NCBI GenBank assembly: GCA_947499625.1
Contig: CANMPB010000003.1
Location: 1-54,360, forward strand
Source: Methylophilaceae bacterium
GTDB lineage: Bacteria; Pseudomonadota; Gammaproteobacteria; Burkholderiales; Methylophilaceae
DNA length: 54,360 nt
Direction of reading: 5' to 3'
Position 1 is the stretch's first letter. Each line of letters starts with the position of its first letter. The position numbers and the translations under genes were made by a program. The notes under the pieces were generated by a model that ran no database searches, was not told the origin of the DNA, and was given only the letters and a program-made list of their open reading frames with translations. Positions 28,397-37,601 of this stretch are shown one piece after another.

Positions 28397-29242
28397 ATGA
28401 TTGATCTTCACTCACATTCTACTATATCTGATGGTTTATTAACCCCAAGCGGACTGGTTCAGCATGCGCACTCTAAAGGTATTAAAGTACTTTCTCTAAC
28501 CGACCATGACGATGTGGAAGGTTTGAAAGAGGCCACATCAGAAGCAAAATTATTAGGTATGCATTTAATTCATGGCGTTGAAATTTCAGTGACATGGAAA
28601 AGAGACACGATTCATATCGTTGGATTAAATGTGGACTCTCAAAACAAAACACTATTGCAAGGACTTTCTTCCATTAGAGAAGGGCGTTTTGAGAGAGCAA
28701 AACAAATGGCACATGGACTCGATCAAGTAGGCATCAAAGGGAGTTTAGAGGGCGCATTGAAATATGCAAAATCAGGTATTTTAGGTCGTACCCATTTTGC
28801 AAGATTTTTAGTAGAAACCGGGCATGCCAAAGATGTCAAGACTGTATTCAAAAATTATCTCGTGAAAGGTAAGCCCGGTTTTATTGAACACACCTGGACG
28901 AGCTTAGAAAATGCGCTTTCATGGATTCATCAAAGTGGCGGCATTGCAACTATTGCTCACCCTGCAAGATATGACTTAGGTAAAAATAATCTTTTGGCGT
29001 TTTTAAATGAATTTAAAGAGTTGGGGGGTCAGGGAATTGAAGTTATTTCTGGAAGCCACACGACAGAGCAGTCTTTAAAATTTGCAAAAATTGCAGAAGA
29101 GTTTGAATTCCTAGCATCCACAGGTTCTGACTATCATGGGCCAGGAATTTCTTACAGGGAGATGGGGTCTTTACCAAAAATCCCCGAAACATGCATTCCG
29201 ATATGGAAAAGTTGGAATGAAGTCAATGCCTTACTGAACTAA
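28397..29242 (+). CDS. rnm: PHP-domain phosphoesterase (RNase AM / YciV-TrpH type)
   Basis: A 281-residue PHP metal-dependent phosphoesterase with IDLHSHSTISDGLLTP (first HxH), LSLTDHDDVEG, HGVEISVTW, a GRTHFARFLVE segment, IATIAHPARYD and a final TGSDYHGP. E. coli YciV trims 5' ends of rRNA and hydrolyses 3',5'-nucleoside bisphosphates, and the same activity is inferred. The start is the ATG at 28397 directly before the first metal motif. The longer reading from a TTG at 28379 is less likely. It begins the plus-strand run ending with rluB. Confidence 0.88.
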   Translation: MIDLHSHSTISDGLLTPSGLVQHAHSKGIKVLSLTDHDDVEGLKEATSEAKLLGMHLIHGVEISVTWKRDTIHIVGLNVDSQNKTLLQGLSSIREGRFERAKQMAHGLDQVGIKGSLEGALKYAKSGILGRTHFARFLVETGHAKDVKTVFKNYLVKGKPGFIEHTWTSLENALSWIHQSGGIATIAHPARYDLGKNNLLAFLNEFKELGGQGIEVISGSHTTEQSLKFAKIAEEFEFLASTGSDYHGPGISYREMGSLPKIPETCIPIWKSWNEVNALLN

Positions 29243-29310
29243 ATTTTTTCTTAAAAACACATATTTCTTGAATGAATATAAGAATATTCAAATAAAATGA
29301 CATTCTATAT

Positions 29311-29949
29311 ATGGAATTAACCGCTATACAAAAAGTTACCGTTTACGCAATCCCCATCATCTTTGCGATTACGGTTCATGAGGCAGCACACGGCTATGTT
29401 GCGAAGCATTTTGGTGATTTAACTGCCTATAAGCAAAATAGAATCAGTCTTAACCCATTAAGGCATATTGATCCCATTGGTACCATTATTCTCCCAGCCT
29501 TAACAGTATTATTAGGGGGTGTTTTATTTGGATGGGCTAAGCCTGTGCCAGTTAATTTTAATAATTTACGCCATCCTAAAAAAGATATGCTTTGGGTAGC
29601 TGCTGCTGGCCCTTTTTCAAATTTAATTATGGCGATCTTCTGGGCGATTTTATTTGGCAGAAGCGCTTACTTTCCGGAGTCGATGTCTTTATTTTTGCAG
29701 CAAATGGGCATTGCAGGTATTAGTATTAATTTATCCTTGATGGTATTAAATTTAATTCCACTACCGCCTCTTGACGGAGGAAGAATTGCTGTGAGTTTAT
29801 TGCCCACTCATTTGGCATATAAGTATGCGCAAATTGAGCGATACGGCTTTTTAATTTTGATTGTTTTATTAATGACCCACATGCTTGATTTAATTATTTT
29901 TCCACTCATTCAAATTAGTCAAAGTCTAATTTTATGGATATTTGCTTAG
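29311..29949 (+). CDS. Site-2 protease family (M50) membrane metalloprotease
   Basis: A 212-residue integral membrane protein with the zinc motif ITVHEAAHGYVAKHFG in the first helix region and the LDGGR-type partner motif PLPPLDGGRIAV. FGWAKPVPVNFNNLRHPKKDM is typical of the short S2P class found beside trpS in betaproteobacteria. Its substrates are unknown. It lacks a PDZ domain, unlike RseP. It sits 17 bp before trpS. Confidence 0.9.
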   Translation: MELTAIQKVTVYAIPIIFAITVHEAAHGYVAKHFGDLTAYKQNRISLNPLRHIDPIGTIILPALTVLLGGVLFGWAKPVPVNFNNLRHPKKDMLWVAAAGPFSNLIMAIFWAILFGRSAYFPESMSLFLQQMGIAGISINLSLMVLNLIPLPPLDGGRIAVSLLPTHLAYKYAQIERYGFLILIVLLMTHMLDLIIFPLIQISQSLILWIFA

Positions 29950-29966
29950 GAGCTAAGGTATAGGTT

Positions 29967-31166
29967 ATGGCTATTGAACGCGTCATATCTGGCATGCGAC
30001 CTACAGGCAATCTTCATTTGGGCCACTACAATGGAGTGTTGAAGAATTGGATCAGCCTTCAGCATGAATTTGAATGTTTATTCTTTGTAGCGGATTGGCA
30101 TGCACTCACGACACACTACGACTCCCCTGAAATTATTGAAGAGAACGTTTGGGAAATGATTGTGGATTGGCTTGCAGCAGGAGTAGATCCAGCGACAGCA
30201 ACTATTTTTATTCAATCTAAAGTGCCTGAGCATGCTGAACTTCATACTTTACTTTCGATGATCACACCTCTAGGCTGGTTGGAAAGAGTGCCAACCTATA
30301 AAGACCAACAGGAAAAATTATCATCTAAAGATTTGTCGACATATGGATTTTTAGGGTATCCATTATTGCAAAGTGCGGACATTTTAATTTACAAAGCAAC
30401 CCAGGTACCGGTTGGTGAAGATCAAATTCCCCACATTGAATTCACTCGTGAAATTGCAAGACGTTTTAATCACCTCTACGGCAAAGAAACGGGTTTTGTT
30501 GAAAAGGCTGAGGAGGCAATTAAAAAATTAGGCTCTAAAAAAAGTAGTCTCTATATGGAAATGAAAACAGCGTATCAAGAAAATGGCGACGAAGAGGCAC
30601 TGGACTCGGCTCAAGTATTAATTGAAGAGCATCAGGGTTTAAGCTTAGGAGACAAAGAAAGGTTGTTGGGCTTTTTGGAGGGTGGTGGCAAAATGATTTT
30701 AGTTGAGCCTGAATATAACTTAGCACCTGCATCCAAGATGATTGGTTTGGATGGTCAGAAAATGTCTAAATCTTATAACAACACTATTGCCTTAAGGGAG
30801 TCCCCTGAGTCTGTTGAGAAAAAAATTAAAACGATGCCAACCGATCCAGCACGCGTCAGAAGAAATGACCCAGGTAATCCAAATCACTGTCCTGTATGGC
30901 AGTTGCATCAAGTGTATTCAAGTGATGAAGTGAAAGCTTGGGTTGAAACAGGATGTAAAGAAGCTAAAATAGGATGTATTGAATGTAAACAGCCTGTGAT
31001 TGATGGGATTAACAAAGAGCTTAAGCCTATTCAAGAAAGGGCATTTCATTACATTGAAGATCCTGACCTTGTGAAAAATATCGTGGCCGAGGGCTGTGAA
31101 AAAGCTAGAAAACTAGCGAGAGAAACCATGCGAGAAGTAAGAGAAGCGATGGGGTTGAATTACTAA
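29967..31166 (+). CDS. trpS: Tryptophanyl-tRNA synthetase
   Basis: Class I aminoacyl-tRNA synthetase, 399 residues. It has the HIGH-type signature GNLHLGHYNGV near 14-24 and QKMSKSYNNTI near 267-277. Compared with the E. coli enzyme (334) it carries an insertion between the catalytic motifs (about 175-245, SSLYMEMKTAYQENGDEEAL region), a form usual in betaproteobacteria. Its stop overlaps the scpA start by 1 bp (TAATG). Confidence 0.97.
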   Translation: MAIERVISGMRPTGNLHLGHYNGVLKNWISLQHEFECLFFVADWHALTTHYDSPEIIEENVWEMIVDWLAAGVDPATATIFIQSKVPEHAELHTLLSMITPLGWLERVPTYKDQQEKLSSKDLSTYGFLGYPLLQSADILIYKATQVPVGEDQIPHIEFTREIARRFNHLYGKETGFVEKAEEAIKKLGSKKSSLYMEMKTAYQENGDEEALDSAQVLIEEHQGLSLGDKERLLGFLEGGGKMILVEPEYNLAPASKMIGLDGQKMSKSYNNTIALRESPESVEKKIKTMPTDPARVRRNDPGNPNHCPVWQLHQVYSSDEVKAWVETGCKEAKIGCIECKQPVIDGINKELKPIQERAFHYIEDPDLVKNIVAEGCEKARKLARETMREVREAMGLNY

Positions 31167-31957
31167 TGAATCAAGAGCTGCAAATAGCCGCAATTGGAAA
31201 AATCCATGGAGAGAATATTGAGGTATTACCTCAAGATCTCTATATTCCTCCAGACGCGCTAGAAATTTATTTAGAAGCTTTTGAAGGGCCACTCGATCTT
31301 CTCTTATACCTTATTAGAAAACATAACTTAGATATTCTAGATATACCTATGGCTGATTTAACAATTCAGTACATGGAATATGTAGAGAAGATGAAAGAAA
31401 TTAAACTGGAGTTAGCTGCAGATTACTTACTTATGTCAGCAGTCTTGATTGAAATTAAATCAAGAATGTTATTGCCTAAAAAAGTTGCTGAGGTTGATAC
31501 AGAACATGATCCTCGCGCTGAACTTGTTCGAAGACTGATGGAGTATGAGCTCATCAAAATAGCCTCTGAAAAGCTTTCACAAATGCCGCAGGTAGGCGTT
31601 GATCTTTATGTGGCTAATGCTTATTTTGAAAAAATTACAGAAATCACCTATCCTGACGTGTCAATTGATGAGATATTTTCAGCATGGAAAAATATTTTAA
31701 ATCGCGCAAAACATTTTGAGATACATAAAATTACTCGCAATGAACTATCTGTAAGAGAGCATATGACAATGATTTTAAGAAAACTTCAAGAAGAAGAGTT
31801 TGTGGAGTTTTCGTCATTATTTAATGTGGCTGAAGATAGAGTTCAAAAGTTAGTTGTATGTTTCTTAGCTATATTAGAATTAGCAAGAGAGCGACTTATA
31901 AAAATTACCCAGCAAGAAAGTTTTTCTCCTATCTATATTAAATTGCAGATCAATTAA
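31166..31957 (+). CDS. scpA: Segregation and condensation protein A
   Basis: The kleisin subunit of the SMC-ScpAB condensin. The 263-residue protein has the ScpA core LEAFEGPLDLLLYLIRKHNLDILDIPMADLT region near residues 33-65, YLLMSAVLIEIKSRMLLP, and a C-terminal winged-helix with RVQKLVVCFLAILELARERL that docks on SMC. No smc gene is in the window. It is 1 bp overlapped with trpS and 3 bp before scpB. Confidence 0.96.
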   Translation: MNQELQIAAIGKIHGENIEVLPQDLYIPPDALEIYLEAFEGPLDLLLYLIRKHNLDILDIPMADLTIQYMEYVEKMKEIKLELAADYLLMSAVLIEIKSRMLLPKKVAEVDTEHDPRAELVRRLMEYELIKIASEKLSQMPQVGVDLYVANAYFEKITEITYPDVSIDEIFSAWKNILNRAKHFEIHKITRNELSVREHMTMILRKLQEEEFVEFSSLFNVAEDRVQKLVVCFLAILELARERLIKITQQESFSPIYIKLQIN

Positions 31958-31960
31958 GCC

Positions 31961-32512
31961 ATGACAGACTTAAATAACATATCAAAAATTAAACAAATAC
32001 TAGAAGTAGCATTATTAACGAGTGCTAACCCTTTATCTTTAGATGATTTACAAAAGTTATTTTCAGAAAAAATTGAGCGATCTACATTAAGAATGTTATT
32101 AGATGAACTCAAAACAGAATGGCAAGATCGCACTATGGAATTAGTTCTGGTAGCTTCAGGCTATCGCTTTAAAGCGAGAGATGAATACTCAAGTTACTTA
32201 ATGAGATTAAGCCCAGAAAAAGTAGCTAAATATAGCCGTGCCGTCATGGAAGTATTGGCGATTGTAGCTTATAGGCAACCAGTGACTCGCGGCGAAATAG
32301 AAGAAATTAGGGGTGTTGCACTCAATCCTAATGCCATCAGACAACTTCAAGAAAGAGATTGGATTGATGTGATAGGTCAAAAAGAGGTGCCCGGCAGACC
32401 TTCGTTATATGCGACAACAAAACATTTTTTAAATGACTTTAATTTGAGATCTTTATCTGAGCTTCCTGATATTGAAAGCTTCCTTCAAAATGAAATTCCT
32501 TTGCATGTTTAA
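31961..32512 (+). CDS. scpB: Segregation and condensation protein B
   Basis: A winged-helix dimer that binds the ScpA linker in condensin. The 183-residue protein has IKQILEVALLTSANPLSLDDL at the N-terminus and the signature EVLAIVAYRQPVTRGEIEEIRGV in the second wing, then RDWIDVIGQKEVPGRPSLYATT. It is immediately after scpA and 30 bp before rluB, the conserved scpA-scpB-rluB order. Confidence 0.96.
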   Translation: MTDLNNISKIKQILEVALLTSANPLSLDDLQKLFSEKIERSTLRMLLDELKTEWQDRTMELVLVASGYRFKARDEYSSYLMRLSPEKVAKYSRAVMEVLAIVAYRQPVTRGEIEEIRGVALNPNAIRQLQERDWIDVIGQKEVPGRPSLYATTKHFLNDFNLRSLSELPDIESFLQNEIPLHV

Positions 32513-32542
32513 TTTTAAGTCATTGATGACTTAAATCACTTT

Positions 32543-33517
32543 ATGCGTTCACAAGATCAAGACTTAGCTAAAGAAAGAAAGACCACTACCCCATCTAAAA
32601 CACAGCGCTTACATAAGCTCCTTGCTCAATCTGGGATTGGTTCCAGGCGAGAAATGGAAAAGTATATTGAAGCGGGTCGTGTGCATGTGAATGATAGCCC
32701 AGCAACATTAGGCCAATTAATCCATGAGCATGATGCTATCAAGATTGATGGAAAGACAATCCATCTTTTCTTTGATTTAAAATTTCCTAAAATTCTTATT
32801 TATCACAAACCTGAAGGTGAAATTGTTTCAGTAAGTGATCCGCAAAAAAGAACCACAGTATTTTCAAAGCTACCTAGAATTAAAAATGAAAAATGGATTT
32901 CCATAGGACGTCTTGATATCAACACTTCAGGACTGCTTATGTTTACCACTTCAGGCGATCTCGCTAATCGTCTTATGCATCCTAAATTTGAAATTGAACG
33001 CGAATATGCCGTCCGTATCTTTGGCGAATTAACTGAAGAGCAAATGTTAAATTTAAAATCCGGCGTTAAATTGGAAGACGGTCTAGCAAAATTCGATGAA
33101 ATTCGTTATCAAGGTGGCGAGGGGGCTAATCGATGGTACCAAGTCATCCTTATGGAAGGCAGAAATCGAGAAGTAAGACGCTTATTTGAGCATTTCAATC
33201 TGCCGGTAAGTCGTCTTATTCGAACCAGGTTTGGTTCTGTCTCACTCCCCTCGCGCGTAAAAAGAGGCATGATGTTGGAACTTGAAGTAAAGGAAGTTGA
33301 GAATATTTTAAAATGGCTCGACATGCCTTTCTCTGTGGTGAGTCGCAATGAAAGCCTCATTAAAGTTAAGGCACGTAAAAAGCACGCACACCCATCACCT
33401 TATGCGCCTAAAGTGAAGCTTGACCGAAAAGCAATACTAGACAAAAAAATTAAAAAAATTGGAAAAAAACCAATTAAGAGAAGAATTAGAAGTGATTCGG
33501 ATATTAAAAAAATCTAA
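32543..33517 (+). CDS. rluB: 23S rRNA pseudouridine synthase RluB (RluB/E/F family)
   Basis: A 324-residue enzyme, probably making pseudouridine 2605 in 23S rRNA. It has an S4 domain (RLHKLLAQSGIGSRREMEKYI near 22-42), the catalytic motif SIGRLDINTSGLLMFTTSGDLANRLMHP (Asp in GRLDINTSG) and EGRNREVRRLFEH. After about residue 275 comes a basic, low-complexity Lys/Arg tail (KKIKKIGKKPIKRR), likely an rRNA-binding extension. The 3' end overlaps the convergent prmB by 4 bp and contains the U-tract hairpin that may terminate prmB. Confidence 0.95.
   Translation: MRSQDQDLAKERKTTTPSKTQRLHKLLAQSGIGSRREMEKYIEAGRVHVNDSPATLGQLIHEHDAIKIDGKTIHLFFDLKFPKILIYHKPEGEIVSVSDPQKRTTVFSKLPRIKNEKWISIGRLDINTSGLLMFTTSGDLANRLMHPKFEIEREYAVRIFGELTEEQMLNLKSGVKLEDGLAKFDEIRYQGGEGANRWYQVILMEGRNREVRRLFEHFNLPVSRLIRTRFGSVSLPSRVKRGMMLELEVKEVENILKWLDMPFSVVSRNESLIKVKARKKHAHPSPYAPKVKLDRKAILDKKIKKIGKKPIKRRIRSDSDIKKI
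33451..33475 (-). terminator. Possible prmB terminator inside the rluB coding sequence
   Basis: On the minus strand AATTGG / CCAATT (arms 33457-33462 and 33470-33475, loop of seven) is followed by UUUUUUA, 39 bp beyond the prmB stop. The stem has only two G-C pairs, so it would be weak. Confidence 0.4.
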
Positions 33518-34413
33518 TTAGATAGTTGAGATTTTTGTAGCATAAATACAAAATCATTACCTAAAGAAACATCTAACCACTGAAATTGAATCGTTGGAAA
33601 TTTATTTAATAAAACTTCTTTGTTGTGGCCAATTTCAATAATTAGTATACCGTCGTCGTTAAGGTATTGCTTTGCTTCATGAATAATTCTAATTGTATGA
33701 TCTAAACCCTCGTCCCCGCTTCCAAGAGCCATGCTAGGTTCTTTTAAAAACTCCATAGGGAAGTTATTAACGGAAGCTTGATTGACATAAGGAGGATTCG
33801 AAATAATGAGGTCGTATTTCTTGCCTTTTAATTCATTAAACAAATCAGATCGAATTAATTCAATGCGATCATGTAATCCATAATGGTCAACATTAATTTG
33901 GGCTACCTGCAATGCTTTGTCTGAGAGATCAGCGAGATCAATTACAGCGTTCTGGAAGCTATGTGCCATCATGATGCCTAAGCAGCCACTTCCGGTACAT
34001 AAATCAAGCGCACTATAAATTGTTTCAGGATCATCAATCCATGGGTAAAGATTTTCGCTTAATGATTCTGCAATTAAAGACCTAGGAATGATGACGCGCT
34101 CATCAACATAAAATTTATAATCTCTGAGCCATGCCTCATTAAGCAGATAAGCTGTTGGGACCTTATCAATAATTCTTTTTTCAATTAAAAATAATAAATC
34201 TTTTTTTTCTTTACTCGTGATGTGAGCATCTAAAAAGTTTTCTATTGTGTCGTGAGGTAAATGTAGGAAGCCAAAAATGAGCCAGACAGCTTCGTCATAT
34301 GCATTAGAAGTACCATGGCCAAAAAATACATCAGAACTCTCAAATTGACTAACAGCGTATCTTAGCCAATCACGAATTGAAAAAAGTTCGTTCAATATTT
34401 GCGTTTGGCTCAA
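33514..34413 (-). CDS. prmB: Ribosomal protein uL3 N5-glutamine methyltransferase
   Basis: A SAM-dependent HemK-family methyltransferase of 299 residues. It has the SAM loop [16 protein letters not shown] near 137-152 and the catalytic ISNPPYVN near 205-212. The N-terminal PrmB-type helical domain ([23 protein letters not shown]) and IIPRSLIAE separate it from PrmC. It overlaps dapE by 4 bp upstream and converges with rluB. It ends the run dapD-arsC-like-dapE-prmB. Confidence 0.94.
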   Translation of the reverse strand: MSQTQILNELFSIRDWLRYAVSQFESSDVFFGHGTSNAYDEAVWLIFGFLHLPHDTIENFLDAHITSKEKKDLLFLIEKRIIDKVPTAYLLNEAWLRDYKFYVDERVIIPRSLIAESLSENLYPWIDDPETIYSALDLCTGSGCLGIMMAHSFQNAVIDLADLSDKALQVAQINVDHYGLHDRIELIRSDLFNELKGKKYDLIISNPPYVNQASVNNFPMEFLKEPSMALGSGDEGLDHTIRIIHEAKQYLNDDGILIIEIGHNKEVLLNKFPTIQFQWLDVSLGNDFVFMLQKSQLSN

Positions 34414-35537
34414 GTGAGGATCTTGTGAAGCGTAAGCTTGTATATATTTTTAAGCGGTTCAATATCTTTTATATCAATACATTCATTGATTTTATGAATC
34501 GTGGCATTAAGCGGACCAAACTCAACAACTTGATCACTAATGTTCGCAATAAAACGACCATCTGAAGTGCCACCTGTTGTGGATAGCTCAGGCGTAATAC
34601 CTACAGTTTCCTTAATAGCGTCTGATAAGATTTCTACAAGCTTTCCTTTTTTTGTTAAATAAGGATTACCTGAATACTCCCAATCAATAACGTAATCGAG
34701 TTTATGTTTATCTAAAATTGCGTGCGCTCTTTCTTTTAAATTTTCAGAGGTACTTGCTGTTGAATATCTAAAATTAAAAAGGATGTCTACTTCACCAGGA
34801 ACAACGTTTGTAGCGCCTGTTCCACCTTTGATATTTGAAATTTGCCATGATGTTTTAGGGAAATATTCGTTACCTTCATCCCAGGACATATTCACTAAGT
34901 CTGTAATAGCGGGCGCAACCATATGAATAGGATTTTTTACTAAATGGGGGTACGCAATATGGCCTTGGATACCTTTTACGGTAAGTTTTGCTGAGAGTGA
35001 TCCTCTTCGGCCATTTTTAATCATGTCACCGAATTTTAGATGTGAAGTCGGTTCGCCCACGAGGCAGAAATCAATTCTTTCATTTCTCTCCTTAAGAAGT
35101 TCAACCACTTTGACAGTGCCATCGACTGCAACACCTTCTTCATCAGAAGTAATGATTAATCCAATTGAACCTTTAAAGCCCTTAGTTTCTTTTAAAAATT
35201 CTTCGATGGAAATAATAAAGGCTGCAATAGATGTTTTCATATCTGCAGCGCCTCGACCATAGAGCTTGTCATCTTTGATTGTGGGATCAAAAGGCGGTGA
35301 TATCCATTGATCAACCGGGCCACTAGGGACAACATCTGTATGGCCTGCAAAAACGAAGAAGGGCGCTTCAGTGCCTTTGCGTGCGTATAGGTTTTCTACA
35401 TCGCCCGATTTAATTTTCTCGCATTTGAAACCTAAAGGCTCTAAGAGGCTAATAAGCAAATCTTGGCAACCAGCATCATTTGGCGTATTAGATTTTCTAG
35501 CAATTAAATTTTTAGCAAGCTCTAGTGTTTTAGTCAT
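34410..35537 (-). CDS. dapE: Succinyl-diaminopimelate desuccinylase
   Basis: Zinc hydrolase of the lysine/diaminopimelate pathway. The 375-residue M20-family protein has [12 protein letters not shown] near 64-75, [10 protein letters not shown], the catalytic [12 protein letters not shown], the VGEPTS ligand motif and a final [14 protein letters not shown]. It lies 3 bp after the arsC-like gene and works with DapD two genes upstream. Confidence 0.96.
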   Translation of the reverse strand: MTKTLELAKNLIARKSNTPNDAGCQDLLISLLEPLGFKCEKIKSGDVENLYARKGTEAPFFVFAGHTDVVPSGPVDQWISPPFDPTIKDDKLYGRGAADMKTSIAAFIISIEEFLKETKGFKGSIGLIITSDEEGVAVDGTVKVVELLKERNERIDFCLVGEPTSHLKFGDMIKNGRRGSLSAKLTVKGIQGHIAYPHLVKNPIHMVAPAITDLVNMSWDEGNEYFPKTSWQISNIKGGTGATNVVPGEVDILFNFRYSTASTSENLKERAHAILDKHKLDYVIDWEYSGNPYLTKKGKLVEILSDAIKETVGITPELSTTGGTSDGRFIANISDQVVEFGPLNATIHKINECIDIKDIEPLKNIYKLTLHKILT

Positions 35538-35540
35538 TTT

Positions 35541-35903
35541 TCATTTTTTAAATAATTGTTTAAATACTGCTTCATCAAATCCAAGTGATACTAGTCTTTT
35601 ATCGATAGCCACCAAAGGCCTTTTCATCAATGTTGGTTTTTCTATAATTAACTGAACCGCAGCTTCTTGGTTATCGGCAAGTTTTTTTTCTCGGTCTGTA
35701 AGATTTCTCCAAGTCATGCTAGATTTATTAATTAGCATATCCCAAGTTAAATGACCCGGTAACTTTTTAAACCATGCAGTCAAAGTAGCCACATCTAATG
35801 CATCTTTTTTGAGATCGTAAAAGTCATACTTAATTTGATGACTATCAAACCAAGTTAATGCTTTTTTGACAGTGCTGCAATTTTTAATGCCATACACCAT
35901 CAT
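35541..35903 (-). CDS. ArsC/Spx-family (YffB-like) thioredoxin-fold protein
   Basis: A 120-residue protein with MVYGIKNCSTVKKALTWFDSH, where the single Cys of the usual CxxxxK motif (C-S-T-V-K-K) is kept, then KPTLMKRPLVAIDKRLVSLGFDE near the C-terminus. It belongs to the ArsC/Spx fold, closest in pattern to YffB, which binds glutathione. True arsenate reductase function is unlikely, because it lies between dapD and dapE, a conserved yffB-dapE linkage. Confidence 0.88.
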   Translation of the reverse strand: MMVYGIKNCSTVKKALTWFDSHQIKYDFYDLKKDALDVATLTAWFKKLPGHLTWDMLINKSSMTWRNLTDREKKLADNQEAAVQLIIEKPTLMKRPLVAIDKRLVSLGFDEAVFKQLFKK

Positions 35904-35906
35904 GAT

Positions 35907-36734
35907 TTAGATACCTCTGAGTAACTCGTTAATACCAACCTTACCAAGCGTTTTTTCATCTACCTTTTTTACAATCACTGCACAATAAAGACTATAAGAG
36001 CCATCTTTTGAAGGGAGGTTTCCTGACACTACAACAGAGCCTTTAGGAATGCGACCGTATGTCACTTCGCCTGTTTCGCGATCATAGATCTTAGTTGACT
36101 GGCCAATGTAAACGCCCATAGAAATAACTGCGTTATCTTCAACTACAACACCTTCGACCACTTCTGATCGAGCACCAATAAAGCAATTATCACCAATAAT
36201 AGTTGGGCCTGCTTGAATAGGCTCCAACACTCCGCCAATGCCAACACCTCCTGAGAGGTGAACGTTCTTGCCAATTTGCGCACATGAACCAACGGTTGCC
36301 CAAGTATCAACCATCGTACCTTCATCTACATAAGCGCCGATATTGACATAAGAAGGCATTAGTACAACATTTTTACCGATAAATGAACCCCGTCTTGCAA
36401 TAGCGTTAGGCACAACACGATAGCCACCTGCTTTAAAATCTTCATCTGTGAAGTTAGCAAATTTTGAATTTACTTTATCAAAGTAATTCGTATAACCACT
36501 TTTCATAACTTCGTTATCGTAGAGTCTAAAAGAGAGTAGTACCGCTTTTTTTATCCATTGATGCGTTTCCCAATCTTGGGAATCTTTAATACGTGTTGCT
36601 ACTCGCAGCGATCCATTATTTAAGCCGTTAAGGACTTCATCCACAGTATCTTTAATTTCTTTAGACGCATTTTTTGGATTGATTTCAGCTCTTATTTCAA
36701 AAGCATTTTCGATAATTAATTTTAAGTGGTCCAT
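35907..36734 (-). CDS. dapD: Tetrahydrodipicolinate N-succinyltransferase
   Basis: Succinyl-CoA-dependent step of the lysine/diaminopimelate pathway. The 275-residue protein has an N-terminal helical domain and a left-handed beta-helix with hexapeptide repeats ([54 protein letters not shown]). It leads dapD-arsC-like-dapE-prmB. It uses succinyl-CoA, a product of the sucCD enzymes in the same window. Confidence 0.96.
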   Translation of the reverse strand: MDHLKLIIENAFEIRAEINPKNASKEIKDTVDEVLNGLNNGSLRVATRIKDSQDWETHQWIKKAVLLSFRLYDNEVMKSGYTNYFDKVNSKFANFTDEDFKAGGYRVVPNAIARRGSFIGKNVVLMPSYVNIGAYVDEGTMVDTWATVGSCAQIGKNVHLSGGVGIGGVLEPIQAGPTIIGDNCFIGARSEVVEGVVVEDNAVISMGVYIGQSTKIYDRETGEVTYGRIPKGSVVVSGNLPSKDGSYSLYCAVIVKKVDEKTLGKVGINELLRGI

Positions 36735-36783
36735 GAGAGTTTTTTTTAGTTAAAACAGTATTTTACATTAAAGTCTAATGTAA

Positions 36784-37599
36784 TTAGCGTGGTCGACTTG
36801 ATTCGTAGAGAGGTTTTAATTTATAGGCAAGATCAGTGAGGTCTCTAATACGATTATCATCCGATGGATGAGTACTTAAAAACTCAGGTGGTTTTTTTGT
36901 ATCTTGTTGTTTCATTTTTTCCCATAAAGTTACTGCAGCAAAAGGATTAAAGCCAGACCTTGCACCAAGCTCAAGGCCAATAGCATCGGCCTCTCTTTCT
37001 TGTGTGCGACTATTGGGGAGAGCGAAAAAGAGGGTGGTACCTAATGAAGCGGCTTGCATTGTGGCATTGGCTCTATTTCGATTGCTTGTATTAGAGATAT
37101 AAGCTGCAAAACCAATTAAACCTAACTGCTGAATAGCAGCGGTCGACATTCTTTCGCGTCCGTGTTCGCGAAGTGCGTGAGAGATTTCATGCCCTATCAC
37201 AGCTGCTAATTCATCATCCGTTGCTTTGAGCTTTCGAATGAGGCCTGAGTAAACCATGATTTTCCCTCCAGGCATACAATAAGCATTTACTTCGTCACTA
37301 TCTTCAACATTTACTTCCCATGCCCATTGATTCGCTTCAGGTTTAAAATAATTTGCATTAGCAATGAGTCTATTACTAATTCTTTTGACGCGCTTGACTT
37401 GGAAAGGGTCAACATTAAGTTTATTTTTTTTACTCGCTGCTTTAAGCGCGTTTTGGTAGCTATCACTAGCAATGCTTGCCACCATAGATTGGGGCATAAG
37501 TAAGAGTTGTTTTCTATCGACGTCTGATTGATTTTTTAGAGTTGTAGAAGCGCAGCCCGTGATAAGAAATACTAAGAAAAATAAAACGCTATATTTCAT
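36784..37599 (-). CDS. M48-family metallopeptidase lipoprotein
   Basis: A 271-residue predicted outer-membrane or periplasmic lipoprotein with the lipobox LITGC (Cys16) and the zinc motif AAVIGHEISHALREHGRERM near 139-158, plus the third ligand in QEREADAIGLELGAR. It resembles LoiP/YcaL proteases that act in outer-membrane quality control. It starts 2 bp after kup and stands 49 bp before dapD. Confidence 0.92.
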   Translation of the reverse strand: MKYSVLFFLVFLITGCASTTLKNQSDVDRKQLLLMPQSMVASIASDSYQNALKAASKKNKLNVDPFQVKRVKRISNRLIANANYFKPEANQWAWEVNVEDSDEVNAYCMPGGKIMVYSGLIRKLKATDDELAAVIGHEISHALREHGRERMSTAAIQQLGLIGFAAYISNTSNRNRANATMQAASLGTTLFFALPNSRTQEREADAIGLELGARSGFNPFAAVTLWEKMKQQDTKKPPEFLSTHPSDDNRIRDLTDLAYKLKPLYESSRPR

Positions 37600-37601
37600 T
37601 C

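Noticed and set aside
35541..35903. Arsenate reductase and an arsenic island
   Set aside because: The CxxxxK motif fits the YffB-like group, the neighbours are dapD and dapE, and no other ars genes are present.
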